A model generated the notes under the pieces. It made no database searches. It was not told where the DNA came from and worked only from the letters and a program-made list of their open reading frames with translations. Below are positions 51,936-63,168 of a stretch of 64,000 nucleotides of DNA, in pieces. Source of the DNA: Bufo bufo (Eukaryota > Chordata > Amphibia > Anura > Bufonidae). Every line of letters starts with the position of its first letter. Position 1 is the stretch's first letter. A program made the position numbers and the translations under genes. The stretch lies in the NCBI RefSeq assembly GCF_905171765.1, contig NC_053392.1:37394956-37458955 (forward strand), read 5' to 3'.

Positions 51936-52480
51936 ACTGGGCCACTATTTTACCTTTCGGCATGGCTGACATCATCATTTATTTGACCTTTCTTCTAATT
52001 TGTCAGAAGGAAGGAAAAATGAGACGCACAACGGATCCTGTCTGTGTAGCAGCTGTAAGGCCTGTATGGTCCCATCAGAATTCTCTTTTGATTTGGTAGC
52101 CAAAAGCAGGAGTGGGTACAAAACACAGAAGACATGCAAATATTCCATTCACGTGTCATCTCTGTTTTGGATCCACTCCTGTTTTTTTGGGGCATTAGCA
52201 ATACTGATGGATTACTGACCAAATGCTGACCATGTAAAGGCGGATGCGGAACGGACAAGAACCGTTTTTTGGGGGTTATTGTTCTGACGGATCAGAGGAA
52301 GGGCAAAATAATCAGTGATGTCAAAACAAACTTCCTACTGACACCCTCTCCACTGTGTCGGGGGGCTCTACTTGTTTAAACATTTAATAGAACTGGTTCT
52401 GTAGACATCTATATGGAATTAGCTGACGAGGCTGTAAAAGGAGTGTGCTTCTTCTAGGCGCTAACATTGACTAGTGTTTT
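51936..52480. other. Unclassified, with MITE-like words
   Basis: Contains 'acgcacaacggatcctgtc' and 'aaggcggatgcggaacgg', words typical of the GGATCCG-rich MITEs nearby, but no paired ends could be fixed. No gene was seen. Confidence 0.4.
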
Positions 52481-52484
52481 TCTT

Positions 52485-53003
52485 TTCCGGCATTGAGTTC
52501 CGTCACAGGGGCTCAATACCGGAAAAAACTGATCAGTTTTATCCTAATGCATTCTGAATGGAGAGCATTCCATTCAGTATGAATCAGGATGCATCAGTTC
52601 AGTCCCTCTTAAGTTTTTTGGCTGAAGAAAAAACCGCAGCATGCTGCAGTTTTCTCTCTGGCCAAAAATCCTGAACACTTGCCGGAATGACGGATCCGGC
52701 ATTAATTTCCATTGAAATGTATTAGTGCCGGAACCAGCATTAAAATTTCTGCATTGATGGATCTGTTCTTCTGGTCCGCGCATGCACAGACCTTTAAATC
52801 TGGAAAAAAAATAAATACTGGATCCGTTTTTCTGGATGACAACCGGAAAGACGGAACCGGTATTGCAATGCATTTGTCGGGCGTATCCGCATCCGGATCC
52901 GTCTGACAAATGCATCCGTTTGCATCCGGATTACCGGATCCGGCAGGCAGTTTCAGCGACGGAACTGCCTGCCGGAATCCTCTGCCGCAAGTGCGATATT
53001 ACC
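52485..53003. mobile_element. Harbinger-like MITE, left end unclear
   Basis: The right end reads CTGCCGCAAGTGCGATATTA + CCC before TAA (about 53003), the inverse of the end type at 38895. The interior has 'ccattcagtatgaatcagg', 'gcatgctgcagttttctc', 'gacggatccggcatta' and a 'gcatccggatccgtctgac' palindrome. The left end near 52485 lacks a matching terminus, so it may be truncated. Confidence 0.65.
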
Positions 53004-53029
53004 CTAAGGCTGTGTTCATGCTTGAGTTA

Positions 53030-53512
53030 GGCTGGGTTCACACGGGCGTGACGGATTGGCTCAGGATGCGTTCAGGGTGCGTTCAGTTAAACTCGCACTA
53101 TTTTGCAAGCAAGTTCAGTCAGTTTTGTCTGCGATTGCGTTTAGTTGTTCAGTTTTTTCCGCGCGGGTGCAATGCGTTTTGATGCGTTTTTCACGCGCGT
53201 GATAAAAAACTGAAGGTTTACAAACAACATCTCTTAGCAACCATCAGTGAAAAACGCATCGCACCCGCACTTGCTTGCAGATGCAATGCGTTTTTCACGC
53301 AGCCCCATTCACTTCTATGGGGCCTGTCCTGCGTTACAAACGCAGAATATAGAACATGCTGCGATTTTAAAGCATTGCAGAAGTGATGCGTGAAAAAAAA
53401 CGCTCATGTACACAGACCCATTGAAATGAATGGTGCAGGATTCAGTGCGGGTGCAATACGTTCACCTACCGCATTGCACCCGCGCGGAAATCTCGCCCGT
53501 GTGAACGCAGCC
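53030..53512. mobile_element. Palindromic MITE with TTA target duplication
   Basis: Starts GGCTGGGTTCACACGGGCG and ends as the inverse of GGCTGCGTTCACACGGGCG. TTA lies on both sides (53027-53029 and 53513-53515). The arms contain 'gatgcgttcagggtgcgtt', 'aacgcatcgcacccgca' and 'cattgaaatgaatggtgca'. The TWA duplication fits PIF/Harbinger. Confidence 0.88.
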
Positions 53513-53515
53513 TTA

Positions 53516-54017
53516 TTTGGTTGGTTTTGGCCCCGTGACTGCCCAAATAAGTGAAGTGTGCAGTGATTCTAAGAGCAACTCCTGTCATCTGCATGTCATA
53601 CGGACTCACAGTATTATTTTACTAACAAAGCAGACTCCCTATGGCTCCCCACAGAAACCAAATAACGGTACCATGCTTGGAATCCACTGGTAGCCGGAAC
53701 CCAGGTGGATCCATTTGTCCAAGAACCACCTCCCTGCAACATTCTGGTCTGGAGCCATGAGTCCTTATCAGTTTTGTGGCTCATGTGCTGCCAGCCCAGC
53801 AGAGGGGGAGTTGACCCCTCCCAGAGGCCGGGAGGAGAGGGGCCGGCTACAGGTTAAAAGGCTTGTGCCAGCAAGTGGGCGGGTCTTTTTCTGAAAGGGG
53901 GTCACATCGTGCCATGTGTTTAGAGGGACCTGCAACTTGCTGAAATCACTGACCCCCACATGACTCCAGCTAAGAACTCATCACAACCCACAGGACTCAT
54001 ATACCTGGTAAACTGAC
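53516..54017. other. Unclassified spacer, no gene recognised
   Basis: About 500 bases of unique-looking sequence between MITEs. No open frame with family motifs; the inverted pair 'agtccttatcagttttgtg' / 'gactcatatacctg' is weak. Origin unknown. Confidence 0.35.
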
Positions 54018-54020
54018 TTA

Positions 54021-54296
54021 GGCTCCATTCACACGTCCGCAAATGAGTCCGCATCCGTTCCGGAATTTTGCGGGGACGGAATGGATGCAGACAGCACACA
54101 GTGTGCTGTCAGCATTAGCATTTGTGGAGCGCGGCCCCGATCTTCAGGTCCGCAGCTCCGCAAAAGATTGAACATGTCCTATTCTTGTCCGCAGCTTGCG
54201 GACAAGAATAGGCATTTCTATAGGGGTGCCGGGCGGGTGTGTTGCGGATCTGCAATTTGCGGGTCCGCAACACACCACGGACGTGTGAATGGAGCC
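54021..54296. mobile_element. Palindromic MITE (GGCTCCATTCACACGTCCG ends)
   Basis: Starts GGCTCCATTCACACGTCCG and ends as its exact inverse. Flanks are tta (54018-54020) and taa (54297-54299). Interior: 'cagcacacagtgtgctgtc' palindrome and 'tcttgtccgcagcttgcgg'. It abuts the next MITE with only TAA between them. Confidence 0.87.
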
Positions 54297-54299
54297 TAA

Positions 54300-55237
54300 G
54301 GCCTCTTTCACACGGGCGTTGCGGGAAAAGGTCCAGGTGCGTTGCGGGAACATGCGCGATTTTTCCGCGCGAGTGCAAAACATTGTAATGTGTTTTGCAC
54401 TCGTGGGAGAAAAATCGCGCATGTTTGGTACCCAAACCCGAACTTCTTCACAGAAGTTCGGGCTTGGGATTGGTGTTCTGTAGATTGTATTATTTTCCCT
54501 TATAACATGGTTATAAGGGAAAATAATAGCATTCTGAATACAGAATGCATAGTAAAATAAGGCTGGAGGGGTTAAAAAAAAATAAAAAAAATTTAAACTC
54601 ACCTTAATCCACTTGCTCGCGCAGCCGGCATCTCCTTCTGTCTTCTTTTTTGCTGTGTGTACGTCACTCCGGTCATCACATGGTCCGTCACATGATCTTT
54701 TACCATGGTGATGGATCTTGTGATGACCGGAGTGACGTCACCACAGGTTCTTTTCCTGCACACAGCTAAGATGAAAACAGAGGAGATGCCGGGCTGTGCG
54801 AGCAAGTGGATTAAGGTGAGTTAAATTATTTTTTATTATTTTTTAACCCCTCCATCACTATTTTAATTTGCATTCTGTATTCAGAATGCTATTATTTTCC
54901 CTTATAACCATGTTATAAGGGGAAATAATAATGATCGGGTCTCCATCCCGATCGTTTCCTAGCAACCGTGCGTGAAAATCGCACCGCATCCGCACTTGCT
55001 TGCGGATGCTTGCGATTTTCACGCAGCTCCATTCACTTCTATGGGGCCTGCGTTGCGTGAAAAACGCACAAAATAGAGCTTGCTGCGATTTTCATGCAAC
55101 GCACAAGTGATGCGTGAAAATCACCGCTCATGTGAACAGCCCCATAGAAATGAATGGGTCCTGATTCAGTGCGGGTGCAATGCGTTCAACTCACGCATTG
55201 CACCAGCGCGGGAAAACTCGCCCGTGTGAAAGGGGCC
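54300..55237. mobile_element. Palindromic MITE (938 bp), TAA target duplication
   Basis: Starts GGCCTCTTTCACACGGGCG and ends as the inverse of GGCCCCTTTCACACGGGCG. TAA flanks it at 54297-54299 and 55238-55240. It has long inverted arms including 'gaaaataatagcattctga', and 'cttaatccacttgctcgc' pairing with 'gcgagcaagtggattaag'. The core carries 'ccggagtgacgtcacc' near 54729 and its inverse near 54661. No coding capacity. Confidence 0.9.
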
Positions 55238-55240
55238 TAA

Positions 55241-55587
55241 TTGTTCTGCTTAACCCTTAACCCTGTTGTACCCTGTCATCTGTATTTTTATTTATTTTTT
55301 ATAACAATTAAACAGTACAAAAAAAAACGGATTCCGTAATATACAATCTGCCAAAGCAGTCAATATAGTGAAGTACAATAATCAGAAACATTACAGCAAT
55401 AGTAAATAATCTGCTTTGTTTTGGGAGATTTTCAAGGCTCCCAATTCGGTTTCACCTCACGTTTAGTCCGGAATCTTTGTCACCCATATTAAATAAATCC
55501 CCCCCATCCCCCCCTCCCCTTGGTGGTCATCTCGGTACACATCACTAATAGCAATTATTCTCATCTCTCTCTCCCGCCCCCGCCACT
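55241..55587. other. AT-rich spacer, no gene recognised
   Basis: T-rich tract at 55288-55303 and a short A run at about 55319-55328, followed by pyrimidine-rich sequence with C runs (55500-55520 and 55575-55592). Possibly the tail region of another element. Confidence 0.35.
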
Positions 55588-55730
55588 CCCCCCACTGCAG
55601 GCAATGGTGGTGGCAAGAGTGATTATAGCGAGAGAGTGGGGCTCAAAAAGAGCTTCCAATATCATGGAGTGGAAAAACTTATTGGCACGGATTGAAAGGT
55701 TTGAGGAATATGTAGCCGGCAGCAGATGAG
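55588..55730 (+). pseudogene. Possible 3' end of a second L1 ORF2
   Basis: Plus frame reading MVVARVIIAREWGSKRASNI, EWKNLLARIERFEEYVAGSR, then TGA at 55729. The pattern ARxxIAxxW.. W.......E.Y is common at the C-terminus of L1-clade ORF2 proteins. It is only about 40 codons, directly ahead of the 5' region of the main L1, so the two may be a head-to-tail pair. Tentative. Confidence 0.45.
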
Positions 55731-56538
55731 TGGCTGTCATCTGTATTTGTAACCTCAGACCACTGTATATATTTTCTGTGTTTCTAGTGAACCCTTACGG
55801 CGATTAAATATATAATTTAATCTTGTGCTGTCTTGTATCTCGATCACGAATCCCCACGTCCGTGTTTCGGCCTAGTAATAAGCTACCGCGGGTTGGTTTC
55901 TTACCCTATATAATCCCGTTAGCGGACCGGGCTTATATCAAACAAGAAACTGGTAAGCGTAGCGGCATGACATAGGACGTGCTGCGCCCCGCCCCCCGTA
56001 CCTCGCTCCTTGCTCCCTGCATCGCTAGCCTCTCTGGAAAGCCATATGCGGGACACCGGATGATAGGAGGAAGCTGCTGCACCGCCCTCTGCTCTTCTAG
56101 GCGGCCTGCACGGACTGCTTTGGCAGTTCGCCGATGATCAGGTGACGTCCCGGTATCCCGCTACATCCAGACCTGCTGCCCGCGAGACTCTTTTGAGGGA
56201 CGGCTGAAAGACTGGGGGGGAAGTTTGGTCCGCTGTCCACGGCCTGAAGTCGTGTGGCTGTCTCTGCTATTTTCTCAAATACACTATAGGCATTAACAGA
56301 GACTAACTTGGATTAACCCGGACTGAGTGGAGTGTCTATATCTTTGTTATAACAGCATGTAATTCCTAACACAGTGCACCCGCCATTATTTCTGTAATAT
56401 GTGGCTTCTTTACTATGCTTGAAACTATGGCTATATCTTTCTGTCTTTGATCTACCTTGTATGAGTTAAAATCCCCGTCTCTTTTTCTAGGTTTTGTGTT
56501 AGGCTTTTTGATACACGGTAGCATTATACTCAGCCATA
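55731..56538 (+). promoter_or_regulatory. L1 5' untranslated region (presumed promoter)
   Basis: About 800 bases ahead of ORF1, GC-rich and CpG-containing between about 55960 and 56220 and AT-rich after that, with no coding frame. Extent inferred from position only; the true 5' end of the L1 was not fixed. Confidence 0.45.
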
Positions 56539-57441
56539 ATGCCCCCCAAGCACGATTAGATACATTTTTGAGGTCCCCACCGCCCAAAACTAGGGGGGAT
56601 CCCAAAAAGCAGGAGAACATCTTGAAATAGGTCGAAATAAGCCTACCGCCACAACGGTTGTTTCTATGGAAGCTAAGGATGTTGATAGTGAAGGCCTGGA
56701 TAGGGTCAATAATAAATTAGCTGAAATTTTGGGGGCAGTGAACATGACGATTAGTACAGTTTCTCAATTAACAACCACAATGGCAGCGTTACAGGGGGAT
56801 ATCACCATAATTAGGGATGAATTCACAAAACTGAGAGAAAAAGTGAAAGAGCTAGAGTTGGAGACAGGGGCTGTGAAAAAGGAGTTGGCTTAACAAAAAA
56901 ACGTCTTGAGGGTGTGGATCAAGACTATCTTGGGTTGAAAAATAAATTGATAGACTTGGAGGACAGATCTCGGAGGAACAATATAAGATTGGTGGGGTTG
57001 CCTGAGGGGGTGGAACAAGATAACCCAGCGGACTTTGTGCAAAAGTGGCTGGTGCAAACATTGGGCGCGGATTATTATCTCTCTACGTTTTGTGTAGAGC
57101 GTGCGCATAGAATCCCTCTGAGGAAGCCCCCCCAGGTGCACTCCCTAGAGCTTTACTAGCTAGATTGGTTTGCTCCAAGGATCGTGATTGGGTACTCAGA
57201 CGTAAAAGAGAACTACTTAATGTTGGGTTCGATGGGAACGACATTAAAATATACCCGGATTTTTGCAGTGAGACACAAATTAAAAGGCGGTCCTTCTCTG
57301 ACGTCAAAAAAAGGTTAATTTCTGCACACATAAAGTATGCGATGTTGTATCCGGCCAAACATAGGGTGGTCCATAATGAGGTTGTGCAATTTTTCTCTAC
57401 ACCTACAAAGGCTGCACAGTGGCTAGATTTGGCCGGCTTGT
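56539..57441 (+). pseudogene. L1 ORF1 (coiled coil, RRM, C-terminal domain)
   Basis: Likely start ATG at 56539 (MPPKHD), followed at once by a stop. The readable part starts at 56666 (MEAKDVDSEGLDRVNNKLAE), with a heptad-rich coiled coil to about 56890. A frame change leads to LEDRSRRNNIRLVGLPEGVE (about 56957-57016, start of the RRM-like fold) and FCVERAHRIPLRKPP (about 57089-57133). A second change leads to the C-terminal domain with YPDFCSETQIKRRSFSDVKK, AMLYPAKHRVVHNEVVQFF and a stop at 57441. ORF1 proteins trimerise and bind L1 RNA. At least two frame changes and one early stop. Confidence 0.85.
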
Positions 57442-57629
57442 AGCCCCTGTGGGGATCTTTCATGTTTTGACGATGTTTACATTTCTATATGTTGGCTATA
57501 TGGTGGTGTGGGGTGAGGAGCGGGGTTTGATTAGGAGCGGGGTTGGCGTAGTGGAAGAGTTGATGGGGATAATATTCTCTATGAGCCATATGGTGGGTTG
57601 GGGTAGTGGTTATGGGTGGGGGGCGGGTT

Positions 57630-58866
57630 TTAGCAATATAACAAAATAATAGCAAAGACAGGTGCACTTTGCGGTCTTACTAAACCCTCAAACTGATGTT
57701 AAAATTGAGAGATTAGCCAACATATCCTACGGCATAGGACATGTCTGAGCCCGAGCACTGCGCCAAGGTTTCTTAAGTAGCTCGGGGACCTAACACTCAC
57801 CTACCTGTGCCGTATGGGCAAGACCAGGAGCCAGTGGGCAAATTACAGGAGCATGAGGCCGACTCACAAACAACTCACCAGTTACCTCCAGCATGTAACC
57901 ATGCTAGCAATGGGAGGAGGGAGGAGTCTGCGAGTCCCACTCAAGACTGGCTGATAAGGCCCAGGCCTCACAGGTGCACCTAAATGTAGCCTGTAGATGG
58001 AAAGCAGGCACATTTAAATTGGAGTTTATACACCTCCAGGCATCTCTATAAATACAAACTGAAAAGAATGGCGTGGCATTAAACAAGCAGGAAGTGCTCA
58101 AACCCACATGCAGTTGTGCATATATATAGGGGAGCAAATCCTGCACTTGTGGCCCGTTGCTAATGACGATCCCCAGCAAAAATGCATACAGTGGAGGATG
58201 CCCGCAGCGAACCACAAGTACCACAATAGACATCCTACACAAGATAGCAATTATGTGGATGTGATAATCAATATAGCAATATAACAAAATAATAGCAAAG
58301 ACAGGTGCACTCTGCGGTCTTACTAAACCCTCAAACTGATGTTAAAATTGAGAGATTAGCCAACATATCCTACGGTGTAGGACATGTCTGAGCCCGAGCA
58401 CCGCGCCAAGGTTTCTCAAGTAGCTCGGGGACCCACTGGCTCCTGGTATTGCCCATACGGCACAGGTAGGTGAGTGTTAGGTCCCCGAGCTACTTGAGAA
58501 ACCTTGGCGCGGTGCTCGGGCTCAGACATGTCCTACACAGTAGGATATGTTGGCTAATCTCTCAATTTTAACATCAGTTTGAGGGTTTAGTAAAACTGCA
58601 GAGTGCACCTGTCTTTGCTATTAATTTGTTATATTGCTATATTGATTATTACATCCACATAATTGCTATCTTGTTTAGGATGTCTATTGTGGCACTTGTG
58701 GTTCGCTGCGGGCATCCTCCACTGTATGCATTTTTGCTGGGGATCGTCATTAGCAACGGGCCACAAGTGCAGGATTTGCTCCCCTATATATATGCACAAC
58801 TGCGTGTGGGTTTGAGCACTTCCTGCTTGTTTAATGCCATGCCATTCTTTTCAGTTTGTATTTATA
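57630..58866. mobile_element. Inverted-repeat element between L1 ORFs, ~10-bp target duplication
   Basis: Flanked by ggggcgggtt (57620-57629 and 58867-58876). Block A (57637-57790: 'gcaaagacaggtgcac', 'aaaattgagagattagcc', 'gacatgtctgagcccgag') recurs as a direct copy at 58272-58432 and as an inverted copy at 58465-58640. The unique block M between the first two A copies reappears inverted after the third (58640-58866, matching about 58270-58045). Order A, M, A, inverse A, inverse part of M. No coding frame was recognised. The arrangement and a 10-bp duplication would suit a Penelope-like tail or a LINE-mobilised fragment; unresolved. Confidence 0.75.
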
Positions 58867-58953
58867 GGGGCGGGTTAGCTGCTGTCGCTGGGCCTAGGGG
58901 GCCTCCTCTCCCCCTCCTGACGGTTTGTGGAACTGGTATTTGGACAGCCTAGA

Positions 58954-61574
58954 ATGAAGCTTAGCGTTCTGTGTTGGAATGTGCGAGGGTTGGGGGATAG
59001 AGTTAAAAGGACAGTGGTGTTTGATGTTATGGCTCGGCACCTCCCGGCAATTGTGGCCTTATTGGAGACGCATTCAACGGTTGATAAGCTCCCCCAATTA
59101 AAAAGGCGACGGGCGAAATTTGAAAATACCACTCATATCTCTCTTCATATTCGAGGGGTGTGAGTGTCTATATCCATCATGGGGTTGATTTTCAGCCATT
59201 GGATGTTAGGGTGGATAGGGAGGGTCGATATGTGTTTCTCCACGGTCAGTGGAGTGGACAGGAGACTATATTAGCGTTTGTCTACCTGCCTCCCCCTTTT
59301 GCGTCTACTTTTCTATCCTTGCTCTCTACGTTCATTTGCACTAAATCTCCGTGCCCGCTGTTATTGGTAGGTGATTTCAATTTGGTACTGGATCCAAGAC
59401 TGGATAGGATATCACTCTCCCCTTAGCAGAGACATACCCGGTCTCTTCTGTGTAGTATTGCCCAGGAACTTGCATGGGTCAATGTCTGGCGTTATTTGTA
59501 CCATACAGGTCAATGTCAAGAATCGACTTAGCGTTTGCAAATGGGGCTATGTCTGATCAAATGGTAAAGATGAAATATGAATTGCATGGAATCTCTGACC
59601 ACTCTCCGGTTTTGCTTCTGCTCAGGGGAGTGGGGGTAAATACGGGCCCCAATAGAACCTATAGACTGAACCCGTATTGGTTGGAGGTCATTGGTGAGCG
59701 AGATTTAATCAATGCGGAGATTCTTGAATTTTGGCATCGGAATGAGGGCTCTACCCATATCCATTTTGTATGGGACGCTTTGAAGGCCTATATTAGAAGT
59801 CTCTACTGCAGTAAAATAAAAAGACAACGAGTGGAGTTCCATAAGCAGGAAAACGCAATGAGGGAGACAGGAGGTTGCAGGGCGAGCTGACCAAACACGG
59901 TACGGATTCACTTCGCACAGAACTCAAAGAGGCTAATCAACGATATAGGACTTTTATGGTAAACAAGGCCCAACATAAACTCTTTTTTCAAGGACAGAGA
60001 CGTTTTAGTGAGGAGGGGAAAACAGGAAAATTGTTAGCTGCACTGGTCGCTAATCAAAGGGGTGGGACCAAAATTAAGTATATCAGGAATAATCGGGGCC
60101 AGATAGTCAAGGATCCAGAGCAGATTAGACAGGAATATGTTGAGTATTACTCTACTATATATAGCTCTGAAAGGGTATGCAGTCTGTCAAAAATTTATGA
60201 TTATTTGGACCAATTAGAAATGCCTTTTCTCTCGCCTCAGGAAACCGAAATGCTTGATCACCCTATACGACAGGTAGAGTTAGAGGATGCTCTTCGCTCG
60301 GTTAAGTATAACTCTTCCCCTGGGGCGGATGGTTTGCCCTTTGAACTTTATAGATACCACGCTAAGGTACTTCTCCCTATTTTGTTGCAGGTTTTAAATG
60401 AATCATATAGATATGGATCCCTACCCCCATCCTTTAGGGAGGCAATTATCACTCTAATTCTAAAAAAAGATAAGGACGGCAGTGAGGTTGGGTCCTATAG
60501 GCCCATATCACTCCTCAATACAGACTATAAGATCTTTGCAAAAGTCTTAGCAAATCGTCTTAAACGGGTAATTGCACCCCTGGTGCATCCTAATCAAACA
60601 GGATTTATACCCGGAAGACAGATTCAGTCGAATCTCTATGGGGAATATTTGAACCTGTTGGTAGGGGGGGGACCAGACCACTCCATCCTCTCTTTGGATG
60701 CTGCTAAAGCATTCGACAGGGTGGAGTGGTCCTTCTTGTGGCGAACTATGGCACATTTTCGATTGGGGACTACTTTTATTGCAATGACTCAATTGTTATA
60801 CACTCAATCAATAGCCTGAGTCAATATTGATGGTGTAAATTCCTCCATTATTTAGCTTCAACGCAGTACCAGACAGGGTTGTCCCCTCTCCCCCCTTTTA
60901 TTTGCGCTATTTATGGAACCATTGGCGTGCAGGATTTGTTCGAATGGTCAGATTCGGGGCTTCGGGGTAGCGGGAGAGAGTGACAAAATTAGGCTTTACG
61001 CAGACGATGTTATCCTTTTTTTGGGTCAGGGTTGGAAAGCTGTTCCATATGTTATGCAGGTGATAGAGGAGTTTAGTCTACTTTCTGGTTATCTAATTAA
61101 CTGGGCTAAGTCCTCACTCCTCCTGCTAAATCGAAAAAGTCCCCGAAGGGGGTTCCCGGGTCCAGACGCTGTCCTTGGGTGACTCTCTGGATTATCTGGG
61201 GATAAAGATAGGTAGATTTTACGAGTTAAATCTTTCCCCGGTAATAGAAAAAGTAAAGGGGAAAATTAGAGCTTGGCAAAAATTGTTAATATCCCAATCG
61301 GATCGATTAGCACTAGTGAAAATGATCATACTACCTCTGGTTTTGTACCCGATCTGTGCCTGCCCCATTTGGATAGAGGACGCCTTTTTTTTATATATTG
61401 GAAGTCTTAATAAACAAGCTAATTTGGGGGAGGAAGAGGGTTCGTATAAAGCAGAGATATTTGTGGCTGGCTGAGTCAGAAGGGGGACTATCACTTCCTT
61501 TCTTTCAAGGGTATTTTTTTTTCTGTGCAGCTACAAAGATGCTGTAACTTTAGAGAGAATGCACTTGGTCAATA
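58954..61574 (+). pseudogene. L1 ORF2: endonuclease and reverse transcriptase
   Basis: ATG at 58954 opens MKLSVLCWNVRGLGDRVKR, an APE-type endonuclease. Its landmarks are WNVRG (Asn), IVALLETHS (Glu), PLLLVGDFNLVLDPRLDR (Asp/Asn, about 59356-59409) and GISDHSPVLLLL (terminal His, about 59590-59625). Reverse transcriptase follows from about 60310: SSPGADGLPFELYR, GSYRPISLLNTDYKIFAKVL, HPNQTGFIPGRQIQSN, LSLDAAKAFDRVEW (motif A), TRQGCPLSPLLFALF and IRLYADDVILFL with an intact YADD (about 60995-61006). Frame changes occur near 59160, 59420, 59880, 60820-60870 and 61160. A Tc1 cuts it at 61574. Confidence 0.9.
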
Positions 61575-63168
61575 CAAACCGGATTCCAAAAAAGTTGGGA
61601 CACTATACAAATCGTGAATAAAAACTGAATGCAATGATGTGGAGGTGCCAACTTCTAATATTTTATTCAGAATAGAACATAAATCACGGAACAAAAGTTT
61701 AAACTGAGAAAATTTACCATTTTAAGGGAAAAATATGTTGAATCAAAATTTCATGGTGTCAACAAATCCCCAAAAAGTTGGGACCAGGTCATTTTCACCA
61801 CTGTGTGGCATCTCCCCTTCTTCTTACAACACTCATCAGACGTCTGGGGACCGAGGAGACCAGTTTCTCAAGTTTAGAAATAGGAATGCTCTCCCATTCT
61901 TGTCTAATACAGGCCTCTAACTGTTCAATCGTCTTGGGCCTTCTTTGTTGCACCTTCCTCTTTATGATGCACCAAATGTTCTCTATAGGTGAAAGATCTG
62001 GACTGCAGACTGGCCATTTCAGTACCCGGATCCTTCTCCTACGCAGCCATGATGTTGTGATTGATGCAGAATGTGGTCTGGCATTATCTTGTTGAAAAAT
62101 GCAGGGTCTTCCCTGAAAGAGATGACGTCTGGATAGGAGCATATGTTGTTCTAGAACCTGAATATATTTTTCTGCATTGATGGTGCCTTTCCAGACATGC
62201 AAGCTGCCCATGCCACACGCACTCATGCAACCCCATACCATCAGAGATGCAGGCTTCTGAACTGAGCGTTGATAACAACTTGGGTTGTCCTTGTCCTCTT
62301 TGGTCCGGATGACATGGCGTCCCAGATTTCCAAAAATAACTTTGAATCGTGACTTGTCTGACCACAGAACAGTCTTCCATTTTGCCACACTCTATTTTAA
62401 ATGATCCCTGGCCCAGTGAAAATGCCTGAGCTTGTGGATCTTGCTTAGAAATGGCTTCTTCTTTGCACTGTAGAGTTTCAGCTGGCAACGGTGGATGGCA
62501 CGGTGGATTGTGTTCACTGACAATGGTTTCTGGAAGTATTCCTGAGCCCATTCTGTGATTTCCTTTACAGTAGCATTCCTGTTTGTGGTGCAGTGTCGTT
62601 TAAGGGCCCGGAGATCACGGGCATCCAGTATGGTTTTACGGCCTTGACCCTTACGCACAGAGATTGCTCCAGATTCTCTGAATCTTTGGATGATGTTATG
62701 CACAGTTGATGATGATAGATGCAAAGTCTTTGCAATTTTTCGCTGGGTAACACCTTTCTGATATTGCTCCACTATCTTTCTGCGCAACATTATGGGAATT
62801 GGTGATCCTCTACCCATCTTGACTTTTTAGAGACACTGCCACTCTGAGAAGCTCTTTTTATACCCAATCATGTTGCCAATTGACCTAATTAGTGTTAATT
62901 GGTCTTCCAGCTCTTCGCTATGCTCAAATTTATTTTTTCCAGCCTCTTATTGCTACTTGTCCAAACTTTTTGGGTATTTGTTGACACCGTGAAAATTGGA
63001 ATCAACGTATTTTTCCTTTAAAATGATACATTTACTCGGATTAAACGTTTGATCTGTCATCTACGTTCTATTACAAATAAAATATTGACATTTGCCATCT
63101 CCACATCATTGCATTCAGTTATTATTCACAATTTGTTTAGTGTCCCAACTTTTTTGGAATCCGGTTTG
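61575..63168 (-). mobile_element. Tc1-like element (DD34E) in L1 ORF2, 1594 bp
   Basis: Starts CAAACCGGATTCCAAAAAAG and ends with its inverse. TA lies at 61573-61574 and 63169-63170. Removing it rejoins L1 frame ..ENALGQY with LTSVIGRSLDNI. The inner repeat 'ccaaaaagttgggac' recurs at 61770. Transposase is on the minus strand (61795-62817). Confidence 0.95.
61795..62817 (-). pseudogene. Tc1 transposase with a single in-frame amber codon
   Basis: On the minus strand from ATG 62817 (MGRGSPIPIMLRRKIVEQYQ) to the stop at 61795, 341 codons including TAA/TAG end, with one internal TAG at 62394-62392 (..WARDHLK, stop, SVAKWKTVLWSDKS..). No frame change. HTH regions are at residues about 15-110 (VTQRKIAKTLHLSSSTVHNI). 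The catalytic residues are all present: Asp in LWSDKSRFKV, Asp in FQQDNARPHSAS, and Glu in SPDLSPIENIW with 34 residues between the last two. The stop lies between the DNA-binding and catalytic halves, so the enzyme cannot be made without readthrough. Confidence 0.92.

Noticed and set aside
57904..58952. Two near-identical frames (57904-58287 minus and 58626-58952 plus) as a duplicated gene pair
   Set aside because: They are the same sequence in the two arms of an inverted repeat; no domain, and hydrophobic content is incidental.
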